Notes under the pieces: model-generated
What the model saw: the letters and a program-made list of their open reading frames with translations, nothing else
The model's database searches: none
Told to the model about the DNA's origin: nothing
Program-made: the position numbers and the translations under genes
Shown: in pieces, positions 46,679 to 56,030 of the stretch
Layout: every line of letters starts with the position of its first letter
How positions within the stretch are numbered: the first letter of the stretch is position 1
NCBI GenBank assembly: GCA_918797485.1
Contig: CAKKNE010000001.1
Span: 3,410,001-3,474,000 of the forward strand
Reading direction: 5' to 3'
Length of the DNA: 64,000 bases
Origin: Pelagomonas calceolata
Lineage: Eukaryota; Sar; Pelagophyceae; Pelagomonadales; Pelagomonadaceae

Positions 46679-49609
46679 ATGGCCGACGACCGCGTGCGCG
46701 TCTACGCGCGGATACGGCCCCAGGGCACGAGCCGCGAGGAATTTGGGGACGCGGCCGTGCGCTGTCTTGGAGAGAACAGCGTGTCTGTAGACGATTTGGA
46801 GGGGGCCGTCAACGACTCATTGAGGAACAGCGTGCAGGGCGGCGTCGCCCAGGCGGCGGCGGCGACGCGCAAGTTTGAGTTCGACGGGAGCTTCGGTGGT
46901 AGTAGTACGCAGGCCGACGTCTTTTCGGACGTCGGGGCGCCGGTCGTAAGGGCCGTTTTACAGGGTTATCACGGCTGTATATTTGCCTACGGCCAGACCG
47001 GTAGCGGGAAGACCTTTTCCTTGCTGAATGCTGGTACTGCTGCTAAGAATTTCGAAGATGCGGGACTCTTACCGAGATTGGTAGCTACTTTATATGTAAG
47101 GGCAGGCCAGGACGCGGCCCATCAATATGCCGTCGAGTGCGGCGCCTTCCAAGTGTACAACGAGCAGGTCGCCGATCTCTTACATCCGGAACACCGCAAC
47201 GGCAAGGGCCAGAACCTGTCCGTGTCGAAGAAGGACGGCCACGGCCAAGTAGATAACCTGACGTGGAAGCCTTGCGCCTCGGCCAAAGAGTTGCTAGATC
47301 ATTTTGCCTATGCTCGCAAGAACGTCATCTATGCGGAGACGAAGATGAACAAGGCGTCTTCTAGAAGCCATGCGTGCTTTCAGTTGCGCGTAACACGAAG
47401 GGAAAAGAACTCGACCAAAGGTTCCGTGTCGCTTTGTAGTGTGGTCGATCTAGCCGGCTCGGAACGAGTGAAAAGAAGTGGAGTGGCCGGCAAGGAGTTG
47501 AAGGAGGCGATCAACATCAACGGTAGTTTACTTGCGCTGGGCAACGTGGTCGCAGCTCTGGCAGCGAAGAAGAAGCACGTGCCCTACCGCGATTCTAAAT
47601 TAACGCGCGTTTTAGAAGGTTCGGTGGGCGGGAACTGCCGCACTACTTTACTCTGCTGCGCTTCCCCAGCAGCCGACTCTACCTCAGAGACGCTATCCGC
47701 CCTAAGCTTCGCGCAACGAGCGATGCGCTGCGAGTGCAAGGCCGTCGTGAACGTCGCCGAGGTGGGTGATTTCTCCGGCGCTCTCGGTCTCGTCGAGATC
47801 ATCCCGGACCCGGAAGCTGATAAAAGGCAAAGAGCTCTGGTCGCCGCCGAGCGAAAAACTTCAGAGTTGTCCAAGGAGAAGGAGGCGGCGTTACTGAAAG
47901 CTAAGAAAGAGCAAGAGGCCGCCGCGGCCGCTCGTAAAGAGGGCAAGAAGCAGCTCGAGGAGGCGAGGCGCAAGGACAAAGAAAACCAAAAGTTGAACGG
48001 TGACCTGAAAAAGTTGACCGAGCAGAATACGACCGTCCAGACGGAGCTTAGCAAAGTCAAGGAGGACGCGAAAAAAGACCGGGCCGCCCTCCAGCTTAAA
48101 TTGGATCAACTGTCCAAGGAGAAGGACGCAGCTGTCCAAGAGTCGGCGCGCCTGAAGACCGCGCGGGATAGCCTCGAGAAGAAACTAGGCGAGACGAAGA
48201 CCGAACTCACGAAGGCGCAGGCTTCTTTCAAGAAATCGGAGGCGACGGCCGCGAAGCTAGGCAAGGAGCTGGAGTCGACGAAAACCGAGTTGAGTTCCGT
48301 GCGGAAGGAGCTGAGTGCGCGCGCGGCGCTGTCCCAGGACGAGGTGGCGAAGGAGCGCGAGGAGCGAAGGTTGGAAGCGGAGCAGCTCCGAGGCGAGGTC
48401 GAGGCGAAGGCGGAGGAGGTGTCTACTCTGTCCGAAAAGTGTAGCGGATTGGAGGGCAAGCTGGCCGCGACGGAGGGCGACCTCGCGCGCGCGGCCTGCG
48501 ACGCCGCGCTGCGGGCGGCGGCCGCGGAGACGGAGCTGCGCGCGGTTCATGAACAATCAAACGCGTCCCAGGAGGCGGCTGCGGCGGATGCTGAAAAGCG
48601 CCTCGCGGCCGCGGCCGAGGCGCACCGCGTGCGCGAGGAGGGCGCGCTCCAGACCCACATGGCGACGGTCGCCTCGCTCGAGGACGAGCGGCGCGTTGTC
48701 GAAAAAGAGTGCACTGATCTCAGAAAGGAGCGCGACCACGTCGAGAGCGAGCTGGTCCAGGCCAAAGACGAAATCTCCAGACTCGGCGACGGCCTCGCCA
48801 AGGCCAACGTGCAGAATAGATCATTAGAAGCGTCGCTCGCGGCCCTCGAGGAGCGCGCCATGTCAGATTCGCAGAAGAGTAGAAAGAGCATCGGCGAGGC
48901 GCGCAAGGAGCTCCATGAAACGACCGCGAAGCTACATATAGAGGAAGAGAAGACCGAGCGCCTCACCAAGGACAAAGCGCGGCTGGAGAATGAAGTACAA
49001 AGTGCGATCGAGGAGACGGAGGCCGCGCGGCGCGACCATATCACAGAGGTCAAGGCGTTGCATGAAAAGCATACGGTCGCGTCCCGTAGAGTGGCCTGGG
49101 CCTTCTCGTGCGCGCGGTCTATGAAAGACGAGAAGACGCGAAGCGTCTTGGGGGACCTCCAGAATTTACAGAGACGCTTCGACGCGCGCGAGTCTAGAGC
49201 TGATGATTTGAAGACTATAGCGGTCCTCAAGAAGCGCGTCGCGAGCGCGGATCAGGCGCGGACGGCGGCAGCTCGCTCAAAAAAGCGCACGGAGCTCGAG
49301 CTGGAAAATGAAAGGCGGAACGACCAGATCTTCGGGGCGCTGTCCGCGCACGCGGTCGCGGCGAAGAACCGAAAACGGCGCGACGACGCGAAACGCGCGC
49401 ACTACCAACCTCAAAACGCGCGCGCGGTGCGGGTCGGCGGCGCGCTGCGGCCGGCGCGGGAAGAGCCCGAGCCGGTTGCCTGGCCGGCGCCGCCGACGGA
49501 CGACACGAATGCGGCGGTGGCACCACCTCCGACCCCCGACGCGGACGCACCCCCTGCATGGATGATGCCGGCGGCCCGGGTCCCGGCCGTAGGGGACATC
49601 CTGAACTAA
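46679..49609 (+). CDS. Kinesin with N-terminal motor and long coiled coil
   Basis: 976 aa from ATG 46679. The motor (about 1-365) starts VRVYARIRPQG and has P-loop GQTGSGKTFS, switch I NKASSRSHACFQL, switch II VVDLAGSERVKRSG and the neck-proximal INGSLLALGNVVAAL. Residues about 370-880 are a continuous Lys/Glu-rich coiled coil. The C-terminus is Pro-rich. It has no introns. An N-terminal motor implies plus-end-directed microtubule transport; the subfamily is unclear. Confidence 0.93.
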   Translation: MADDRVRVYARIRPQGTSREEFGDAAVRCLGENSVSVDDLEGAVNDSLRNSVQGGVAQAAAATRKFEFDGSFGGSSTQADVFSDVGAPVVRAVLQGYHGCIFAYGQTGSGKTFSLLNAGTAAKNFEDAGLLPRLVATLYVRAGQDAAHQYAVECGAFQVYNEQVADLLHPEHRNGKGQNLSVSKKDGHGQVDNLTWKPCASAKELLDHFAYARKNVIYAETKMNKASSRSHACFQLRVTRREKNSTKGSVSLCSVVDLAGSERVKRSGVAGKELKEAININGSLLALGNVVAALAAKKKHVPYRDSKLTRVLEGSVGGNCRTTLLCCASPAADSTSETLSALSFAQRAMRCECKAVVNVAEVGDFSGALGLVEIIPDPEADKRQRALVAAERKTSELSKEKEAALLKAKKEQEAAAAARKEGKKQLEEARRKDKENQKLNGDLKKLTEQNTTVQTELSKVKEDAKKDRAALQLKLDQLSKEKDAAVQESARLKTARDSLEKKLGETKTELTKAQASFKKSEATAAKLGKELESTKTELSSVRKELSARAALSQDEVAKEREERRLEAEQLRGEVEAKAEEVSTLSEKCSGLEGKLAATEGDLARAACDAALRAAAAETELRAVHEQSNASQEAAAADAEKRLAAAAEAHRVREEGALQTHMATVASLEDERRVVEKECTDLRKERDHVESELVQAKDEISRLGDGLAKANVQNRSLEASLAALEERAMSDSQKSRKSIGEARKELHETTAKLHIEEEKTERLTKDKARLENEVQSAIEETEAARRDHITEVKALHEKHTVASRRVAWAFSCARSMKDEKTRSVLGDLQNLQRRFDARESRADDLKTIAVLKKRVASADQARTAAARSKKRTELELENERRNDQIFGALSAHAVAAKNRKRRDDAKRAHYQPQNARAVRVGGALRPAREEPEPVAWPAPPTDDTNAAVAPPPTPDADAPPAWMMPAARVPAVGDILN

Positions 49610-49727
49610 GATCCAAGTTTCCACTGAATTTTTATGCCCCGTTTATGTCCCCGAGTGACTTTCGGCCGTCGGCTCGCGCATGAAACCCGTTTTATTGCAA
49701 ATTCAGTGAGGGTCACATTTCAGCAAA

Positions 49728-50144
49728 ATGAACTCCTTGACTGAGAACTGCGACAAATTCACACTGAGCTATGGAGGGAGGGTCCTCCTCGGTGCGTCCG
49801 GCATCGTGGTGAGTTTATATTCGTGGGAGGGACCCGGTTTGTCCCGCAGTCATTCAAAATCTCTCACCATCGAATTTGAGGATGAAAATGGACGGAAAAT
49901 CGACTTCCACGCCTGGTGCGCCTGTCGCCCGCGCTGGCCGCTTGAATATGGCATAAATAATGCGAAGGAGTGGAAATTTTGGTCTCGGGATCCTTCCCAA
50001 TTCCGTCGCGGCGGCTTACCGTCCTCGCAGCGCGTGAACGAAACTGTAAGATTCCACCAACTTCGGCTCACCGTGAGCAGCAGCGGGCGGTCGCACGGCC
50101 TTGACATCAACGTTTATGCGGAGCAGTCGCCCACGACCGGGTAA
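49728..50144 (+). CDS. Orphan beta-rich protein, lower-GC gene
   Basis: 138 aa from ATG 49728. The sequence alternates hydrophobic and polar residues as in beta sandwiches (KFTLSYGGRVLLGASGIVVSLYSWEG; HSKSLTIEFEDENGRKIDFHAW; VRFHQLRLTVSSSGRSHGLDINVYAEQ) and is Trp-rich in the middle (CRPRWPLEYGINNAKEWKFW). Base composition is more AT-rich than neighbours. It is in tandem behind the kinesin with only 118 bp between and no promoter palindrome. No family is recognised. A recently gained gene or a spurious frame are both possible. Confidence 0.45.
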   Translation: MNSLTENCDKFTLSYGGRVLLGASGIVVSLYSWEGPGLSRSHSKSLTIEFEDENGRKIDFHAWCACRPRWPLEYGINNAKEWKFWSRDPSQFRRGGLPSSQRVNETVRFHQLRLTVSSSGRSHGLDINVYAEQSPTTG

Positions 50145-50212
50145 TCTACCGGGTACTACTCGTAGGGTACAACTTCTTAGGATTAACTTGTCACAGGGGA
50201 CGGACGGAGGAT

Positions 50213-52300
50213 TCACTCCGAAGATGACGACGGCGGCGGCGGCCCGATGGCCGGCAGGCCGACGTAGCCGCCCTGCTCGGCGATGACCCGCGCGATGGCC
50301 GCGTCGTTCGCGGCGGCCTCCGAGCGGGGAGATAAGTCCCGGGGCCAGCTCGCGACCTCCGGCGGCGGCGGCACGGTGATGGATGGTGGCACGGGCGGCG
50401 GCACGAAGGAGGCCGCCGGCGCCGGAACGGGCCGAGCGGGCGACGGCGGTAAGGTAAATGGCGCGGGACCATCACCCAAGTCGCCCCAGCTCCCGGACGG
50501 CGCCCTTCCCCCTGGCTGGGACCCGAGGTCCGCCCAGGACCCCGCCGACGGCGCCCTTGATCGCGGTAACAGAGGATCTCCGCCAAAATCAAAGTCCATG
50601 GCGTCCACGTCCAGCTCCTCCTCGGGGTCGCCGAGGCCCGGCCAGCCGCCGGCCTCGCCCCCAAAAGGTAGGCAGGCCTTGGGAGGCGCGTCTTTGGGTG
50701 CTTCTTCTTGATACCCGAGGCCCGGCCAGGCGTCCTGGCGCGGCTGCGCGAGTAGAGGCGCGCCCGGCCGGCCGCGGCGGCGGCCGTCCGGTTTTGGTTC
50801 GGGCCGCGGACTGTTGGAGCGCGAGGCCGTCCGCGCGTAGTGGTTCTCGCGGCCGGCCCTTGTCGAGGAGCCGCGCAGCCCGCGACACGTCTTCTCGTGG
50901 GCCGTGCGCGCGGGCGGGTGGCCGAAGCTCCGCCCGCAGCCCTTGCGGCACGTTCGGGGGGACTCGGCCCAGGATCTAGGTGACGAGCTCTCCGAGCGAT
51001 CCCGCGGCGACGCCTTCGGGGGCGGCGGCGGCGCGGGACCCCCAAACCTCCTCGGCGCGATGGCGCCCTTCTCATGGTCGGCGTCGGGGTCATTCGTGCC
51101 CGCGTGCCAGCGCGAGATGGACAAAGCCGCAGCTTTTGGAACCAAAGCCGCGGCGGCCGCCGGCGTCGCCGGCGCCCGCGGCGGCGCCAGCGCCAAAGCC
51201 GCGGCGACCCACGCGGCCGGCACGGGCGGCGCCGGCGCGTCGGGCGCAGGCATCGGCGGCCGCACCTCCTCCCGCGCTTCTACTTCGGTCTCGTCGATGG
51301 GTTCCGGCTCCGGCGCGTCCGCATGATCCAAAGCAAATGTAGTGGCGCCGGTGTAGGCCGCCAGTCGTTTCACTCTATCAAGCACCACACCACCACTCAC
51401 GATGATGGTAGGAGAACCAGGCACGTGCTTCGCTATCAACAACAACTCCTTCAGTGTTTTCCTACCGGTCCAGGCGTCGCCGGTACCACCGGACGTATAT
51501 ACGGCAGAAACGCCCGCCGCCCCCAACCGATTCAAGACATCTCGTCGCTCGGCCATGTGCGGTCTTCGTTCTAAAACATCATCAAAAGCTCTTCTACCGA
51601 TAATCACCTTCACGGGCTTCGCCGTTTGGACGAAGGTCTGTAATTTTGCGCCTTCGTTCGGGTCGTCGGCCAGAAACGCGTCCGTACACAAAGCCGACGC
51701 CCCCAGCGACTTGGCCAGGGCCAGGTCGGCTCGCGCCGCGGCCGGCGCCCAGGCCCCATCTGCTTTTGCCGCGTGCATGACGATCTTCTGGACTCCGGCC
51801 TCCCGCGCGGCTTTCAGCGCCGACGCGGCGACGCCCGCACTTCGCGCGAAGAGTTCTAAGCGTCGACAGCCGCCTCTACAACATTGTAGAGCTTCCCTCG
51901 CGTCTTTCGCGGGGTAGCCGAGCGTCAAAGCCGCTAAAGCAGGGTCGAGGGGAGGGGCCGGGTCCGGCGGCCCGCCTTGCAATGAGCGGTAGTAGGCGAC
52001 GGCAGGAGAGACACCGGACCTCGCGCGCGGCTGGCCCAGCGGTTGTGTGACGGTCGTCGTCGGCGCGCTCGTCGTGATAGCGCGGCTCCCGAACGGATCA
52101 CTTGAAGGCGCGTAGCGGTGCCTTGCGACTTTTCTCAGCCTTACGCGCAGTTGCGGCCTCAAAAAGGCCGCCGACGACGGCAGCTGGAAGTTGAGGATGC
52201 TCGCGACGGCCTCGTCGGTCGCCGCGTCGACGGGCCGCGGGCGCGGCGCGGCCGGCGCCCTTGGTGTTGCCGCCGCCGGCGCCGCGGGCGTGGCGGCCAT
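50213..52300 (-). CDS. CutC-like TIM-barrel protein with disordered zinc-finger tail
   Basis: 695 aa from ATG 52300 (a GTG one codon upstream is ignored). Residues about 90-335 look CutC-like: LELFARSAGVAASALKAAREAGV, KPVKVIIGRRAFDDVLE, LNRLGAAGVSAVYTSGGTG and TIIVSGGVVLDRV. CutC proteins are TIM barrels once linked to copper homeostasis. Residues after 340 are Pro/Ala-rich and probably disordered, with one C-x3-C-x12-H-x3-C finger-like motif (CRKGCGRSFGHPPARTAHEKTC). The tail is Arg/Ser/Pro-rich. The fusion is unusual for the family. Confidence 0.68.
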   Translation of the reverse strand: MAATPAAPAAATPRAPAAPRPRPVDAATDEAVASILNFQLPSSAAFLRPQLRVRLRKVARHRYAPSSDPFGSRAITTSAPTTTVTQPLGQPRARSGVSPAVAYYRSLQGGPPDPAPPLDPALAALTLGYPAKDAREALQCCRGGCRRLELFARSAGVAASALKAAREAGVQKIVMHAAKADGAWAPAAARADLALAKSLGASALCTDAFLADDPNEGAKLQTFVQTAKPVKVIIGRRAFDDVLERRPHMAERRDVLNRLGAAGVSAVYTSGGTGDAWTGRKTLKELLLIAKHVPGSPTIIVSGGVVLDRVKRLAAYTGATTFALDHADAPEPEPIDETEVEAREEVRPPMPAPDAPAPPVPAAWVAAALALAPPRAPATPAAAAALVPKAAALSISRWHAGTNDPDADHEKGAIAPRRFGGPAPPPPPKASPRDRSESSSPRSWAESPRTCRKGCGRSFGHPPARTAHEKTCRGLRGSSTRAGRENHYARTASRSNSPRPEPKPDGRRRGRPGAPLLAQPRQDAWPGLGYQEEAPKDAPPKACLPFGGEAGGWPGLGDPEEELDVDAMDFDFGGDPLLPRSRAPSAGSWADLGSQPGGRAPSGSWGDLGDGPAPFTLPPSPARPVPAPAASFVPPPVPPSITVPPPPEVASWPRDLSPRSEAAANDAAIARVIAEQGGYVGLPAIGPPPPSSSSE

Positions 52301-52518
52301 CACGAGCGCCGTGGCTTCCTCCTCGACGGCTTCGCGCTGCTATGGGCCGTCTGCGGGTCCCCTCCTGTTTCAGGAGTGTGAGGGCGTTTGTGGCACGCTC
52401 GCTCGTCTATATCACGTTTTGTGTGATACGTGAGATACCTAATAATGTATGCAAGCGGCCGCAGCCGCCACAGCGGGGCCACAAAAGGCCTCGCTACAAT
52501 GCTCGACCCTGATCGTGA

Positions 52519-52541
52519 GCTAGCTCATGTACATACTAGTG
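52519..52541. promoter_or_regulatory. Divergent-promoter palindrome, copy 14 (variant)
   Basis: GCTAGCTCATGTACATACTA followed by GTG lies in the 518-bp gap between starts at 52300 and 52822. It has both CTAG arms around an ATGTACAT palindrome. Nothing else is seen. Confidence 0.55.
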
Positions 52542-52821
52542 ATGCACGCGTCTCCTTATTTTAAGCTTCAAGGCACGTCTCCACGAGACGCCTGCGGAGA
52601 GGTGGCCTCGCGCGGGCACGGGTGCCGCCCATCGGCGGGCGCCTCACAAGCTTTGAAACTCATCTCCTAAAACCGCTCTGCGATTGCGCCTCAGAGAAAA
52701 CCGGTGCATATATTCGTATCACTGTGCTGTTCTACGAAGCTGGTGCGAGTTCCACGTCCAGCGGCAGCGCTGCGCTCGAGATTAGGGCAGTGCAGTGTGC
52801 AGCTGAGCCACGCGTCGCGCC

Positions 52822-53715
52822 ATGGCGCGCTCGCTGCGCGCGCTGGCCTTGATCCTTGCGACGCACTGCGCACTAGCGCGCCTTGGCGCACGGCGCACGG
52901 TCTTCGACGGCGTCCGCGCGCGGCGCGGCCCGAGCACGTCGAAGGTCGTCGACGTCTATGCGGTCGGGGATAGATTGGACCGCTACGCGCTCGCGCTCGC
53001 GGCGACGGAGCCGCTGCGGCGCGCGCGCGACGACGCCCTGAAGCGTACCGTCGGAAGGCGCAAGCTGTTCGTCACACGCAAATTATTAAGGCGAAACCCG
53101 TGCGAGGGCACGGCTTTTTCCGCAAGTGACCGAACCAAAGAGGCCTGCGAGATGTACACGACGACGGCGACGCGCGTTTTGAAGTCCTTTGGCTTCACGC
53201 CGTCCGAGTGGAACTCCGTCAGTCGCGCGCTTGCCTCAGACCGCAATCTGAGGAATCGCGTGCTCAACCAGGCGAAGCTCTACGGCCTGGCGTCGACCAT
53301 AGAGACGGGCTCGCTGAACGTCGACGACGGCGCCGTGCCCAAGTTACAAATACCGGTCCCCGAGAACGAGGACGACTTGGTGCGCTTCGCGGCCGTCGCG
53401 CAGAAGGTCGAGTTGCTGCGCCAGCAGCAGCGGGCGCAGCTCGTCAAGTCCCTCAAGGGCGTCGACGTCTTCCCGGACTACCCCATATGCGACTCCGCGT
53501 TGTTGCCGATGATGTCGAATCAGGTCCGGCGGACCTGCGCGTCGTTCCCGGCGCAAGCGCGCGAATTGGTCCTCAAGAACGGCGTCGAGTTCGAGACGTT
53601 CCAGGCGTTGCTGGACAAGGCCGAGCGGAACCCGATGTACCGGTGGAAGCTGGCAAGAGCTGTTAGAAAATTGAAAAGGAGGCAGCGCGCGGCGCTCGAA
53701 GCCAAAAAGGTTTGA
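52822..53715 (+). CDS. Secreted or organelle protein, DUF4168-like repeats
   Basis: 297 aa from ATG 52822 (MARSLRALALILATHCALA), a signal-type leader. Two similar helical blocks follow: VLKSFGFTPSEWNSVSRALA and ELVLKNGVEFETFQALLDKA. Each is followed by RN/NP and a basic helix (DRNLRNRVLNQAKLY; ERNPMYRWKLARAVRKLK). The pattern resembles DUF4168-type proteins of cyanobacteria and algae. The function is unknown. The stop lies 18 bp from the convergent RRM gene. Confidence 0.65.
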   Translation: MARSLRALALILATHCALARLGARRTVFDGVRARRGPSTSKVVDVYAVGDRLDRYALALAATEPLRRARDDALKRTVGRRKLFVTRKLLRRNPCEGTAFSASDRTKEACEMYTTTATRVLKSFGFTPSEWNSVSRALASDRNLRNRVLNQAKLYGLASTIETGSLNVDDGAVPKLQIPVPENEDDLVRFAAVAQKVELLRQQQRAQLVKSLKGVDVFPDYPICDSALLPMMSNQVRRTCASFPAQARELVLKNGVEFETFQALLDKAERNPMYRWKLARAVRKLKRRQRAALEAKKV

Positions 53716-53733
53716 GTAATTTCTCCCTAATAC

Positions 53734-54114
53734 TTAGCCAGGTGGTGGTGCCGCAGACTCCTTCCCAACCCCCTCTTCCGTCAGCGACTCCTGGAACCAC
53801 GAGTCCGCGCTCCACACCGCCTTGGAACTCCCGAGCTTGTGGCTCATGGCCCGCGCGACGTTCACCCGCAAGACCCGTCCAAAGAGCTCGGAACCGTCCA
53901 TGTTGTACAATGCTTCAGCCGCATCATTCTCAAGTTCAAAAGTGACGAAGGCAAAGCCCCGATTCGCGTCGTTCGTCTGGCCGGCGAAATCTCTAGGAAT
54001 GTTCACCTCCTTCACGTCCCCGAACGGCACGAACGCGGCGTGCAATGTCTCCTCGGTGGCCTCCTCGGAGAGGCCGCCGACGTACAGTACTCTTTTGTCC
54101 TGCTGGGGGGGCAT
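53734..54114 (-). CDS. RRM protein matching the N-terminus of cyclophilin E
   Basis: 126 aa from ATG 54114 (MPPQQDKRVLYVGGLSEEA). One RRM: RNP2 LYVGGL and RNP1 RGFAFVTFE, with LHAAFVPFGDVKEVNIPRDF. The tail AVWSADSWFQESLTEE matches the linker after the RRM in cyclophilin E (PPIE; PVWSDDDWLKKF). The peptidyl-prolyl isomerase domain is absent and the frame stops. In PPIE the RRM binds RNA and chromatin factors. A stand-alone RRM spliceosome-associated factor is inferred. Confidence 0.85.
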   Translation of the reverse strand: MPPQQDKRVLYVGGLSEEATEETLHAAFVPFGDVKEVNIPRDFAGQTNDANRGFAFVTFELENDAAEALYNMDGSELFGRVLRVNVARAMSHKLGSSKAVWSADSWFQESLTEEGVGKESAAPPPG

Positions 54115-54219
54115 GGTTCCGCTCGTGCGTCGTCGTCGCGCGCGAGTAATCGATGCTGCAAAGAGCAGCCTGGGCGCGCCTGTTGTGTGCAGCGGCGTCG
54201 GCCGCGCCGCTTTGTGGTG

Positions 54220-54227
54220 GCTAGCGC
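54220..54227. promoter_or_regulatory. Half copy of the promoter element
   Basis: GCTAGCGC, short arm only, lies in the 428-bp divergent gap 54115-54542. No long arm is found. Confidence 0.3.
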
Positions 54228-54542
54228 TTGGAAGGTGGACCCTTCGGCTTGCGTCTGCGCACTGTTTCTCGCTCCGGGCCCGCTGCACGGGCGAGTTATC
54301 GATGGGAAAAGACGCTCGACGCTGCATGCAGTCCCCGCACGCTGGGCGAAGTCTGCGTCCGTGCTCGCGCACTCGTCGACGCGGCACTGTTCACGGCTCC
54401 TCCGAGCGTGTTTCGGACGAGTGAAACGCCACGTCAACTGCGCGCTGTCACCGCGCGCCGCATACGTAGCCCTTCGCCACACTGCACGTTACTGCAGCCT
54501 CAATCAGTGAGCGCAAGACGCATCAGTGAGAATAAGCAAAAG

Positions 54543-55205
54543 ATGGCCAAGCCCGCGCCGCCCTCGAAGAAGGGCGACCACCACAAACGCAACGCCGCCC
54601 ACAAGAAGCGCCGCGCGGCGCGCGACCTCCCGAAAACGAACAAAAAGACGGCGAAAAATCGACTGAGAGATGCCGAGCGCTGGCTGCGGCGGCTGGAGAC
54701 GAACGGTGCCGATCCAGAGCAGATCACGAATGCCCAAAAAGCGGTGGAGGAATTGAGCAGGGAGAAGGCCTCGGACGAGGTGCAACGCAAGAGAATTGAC
54801 AAAGAAAAAAGGTATGCTGAGAGGTATAGAAAAGTGAAGTTCTTTGAGAAGCGGAAAGTACTCCGAAGGCTCAAGCGTCTGAGAAAGGAGATGGCTTCTG
54901 ATTCTCCACCTCATGATGGAAAAGAGCGGCTCGAGGCTCTGGAGGGCGACCTGGCCTACGTCTCCTTCTATCCTAAAGATCGGAAGTACGTCGGATTGTT
55001 TACGGTGCGCGGCGCCGAGGACGCGCGGACGGCGAAGCGGCGCGCCGAAGCTCGGAAGCTCGCGCTCGCGGCGGCCGCGGCGGCGGCGGGCGCGTCGTCG
55101 TCGTCGTCGAGTTCTGAGGATGAGAGCGACGGCGAGGACGCGTTCGCCGACGCCGGCGAGGCGAGCGACGGCGAGGCGAGCGGCGACTTCTTCCTGGCCG
55201 CGTAG
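54543..55205 (+). CDS. rRNA-processing protein EFG1-like
   Basis: 220 aa from ATG 54543 (AAAAGATGGCC). A basic N-terminus (KKGDHHKRNAAHKKRRAARDL) precedes the EFG1-type helical domain: KNRLRDAERWLRRLE, KAVEELSREKASDEVQRKRIDKEKRYAERYRKVKFFEKRKVLRRLKRL, and then DLAYVSFYPKDRKYVGLF, the conserved end of the domain. The tail is a Ser/Asp/Glu low-complexity region (SSSSSSSEDESDGEDAF). EFG1 acts in 40S rRNA processing in the nucleolus. Confidence 0.83.
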   Translation: MAKPAPPSKKGDHHKRNAAHKKRRAARDLPKTNKKTAKNRLRDAERWLRRLETNGADPEQITNAQKAVEELSREKASDEVQRKRIDKEKRYAERYRKVKFFEKRKVLRRLKRLRKEMASDSPPHDGKERLEALEGDLAYVSFYPKDRKYVGLFTVRGAEDARTAKRRAEARKLALAAAAAAAGASSSSSSSEDESDGEDAFADAGEASDGEASGDFFLAA

Positions 55206-55208
55206 TAA

Positions 55209-55351
55209 GTGTGCTTGTATGTCACAGTGTGCTTGTATCCTGTCAGACCCCACTGGTGCGGTACAAGCAGCCGCAAGGACCAATGTCCAGTCAGGGAATC
55301 GCCACTGCCTTGTACAAACAGCCGCAAGGGCCAATGTCCGGCCAGGGAGTC
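55209..55351 (+). repeat. Short tandem repeats in a 3' intergenic region
   Basis: GTGTGCTTGTAT occurs at 55209-55220 and 55227-55238. A 41-nt unit with CAGCCGCAAGG and CCAATGTCC at its centre occurs at 55260-55300 and 55311-55351 (51-bp period, about 6 differences). A GA microsatellite follows at 55378-55391. Confidence 0.75.
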
Positions 55352-55448
55352 AAGTTGGGGCTGCCCGGAAAATAGTAGAGAGAGAGAGAGAGCCACTTAT
55401 TGAGCCCACCCCCAGGTAGTACGGACCCCGAACGCTTCATATAGTAGG

Positions 55449-55471
55449 GCTAGCGTCGATACACATGCTAG
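55449..55471. promoter_or_regulatory. Promoter palindrome, copy 15 (tandem context)
   Basis: GCTAGCGTCGATACACATG followed by CTAG lies in the 466-bp gap between two plus-strand genes (EFG1-like ending at 55205, EF-Tu starting at 55672). This is one of two copies not between divergent genes. Confidence 0.5.
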
Positions 55472-55671
55472 TCATTTCCTCTCCAAGACTAAGTCTTAGT
55501 CGCTCCCTCATTACGCCGCCGCTAAAGCAGCAGTTGTGCGATTGGTGCAGCGAAACGCATCGCTATAGATACGCGATACCGTCGCTGACAATTTTCAGCC
55601 ACCGGCGACAGTAGAAGCAGCGCATCGCCACGCCAACCAGAGACGCATAGGCGCATCGCCACGCGAAAACC

Positions 55672-55995
55672 ATGCTCCTCGTCGCCCGCCGCGCGGCCGC
55701 GGCCCTGCGCCAGCCGCGGGCTCTCCGCTGTCTCAGCACCTACGACCGCTCCAAGCCCCACATGAACGTGGGCACCATCGGCCACGTCGACCACGGCAAG
55801 ACGACGCTGACCGCGGCCATCACCAAAGTATTAGCGGACCAGGGCCAGGCCGACGCCGTCGCGTTCGGGGACATCGACAAGGCCCCGGAGGAACGAGCGA
55901 GAGGCATCACGATCAACTCGGCACATGTGGAGTACGAGACCGACGCGCGGCACTACGCCCACGTCGACTGCCCGGGCCACGCCGATTATGTCAAA

Positions 55996-56030
<35 letters not shown>

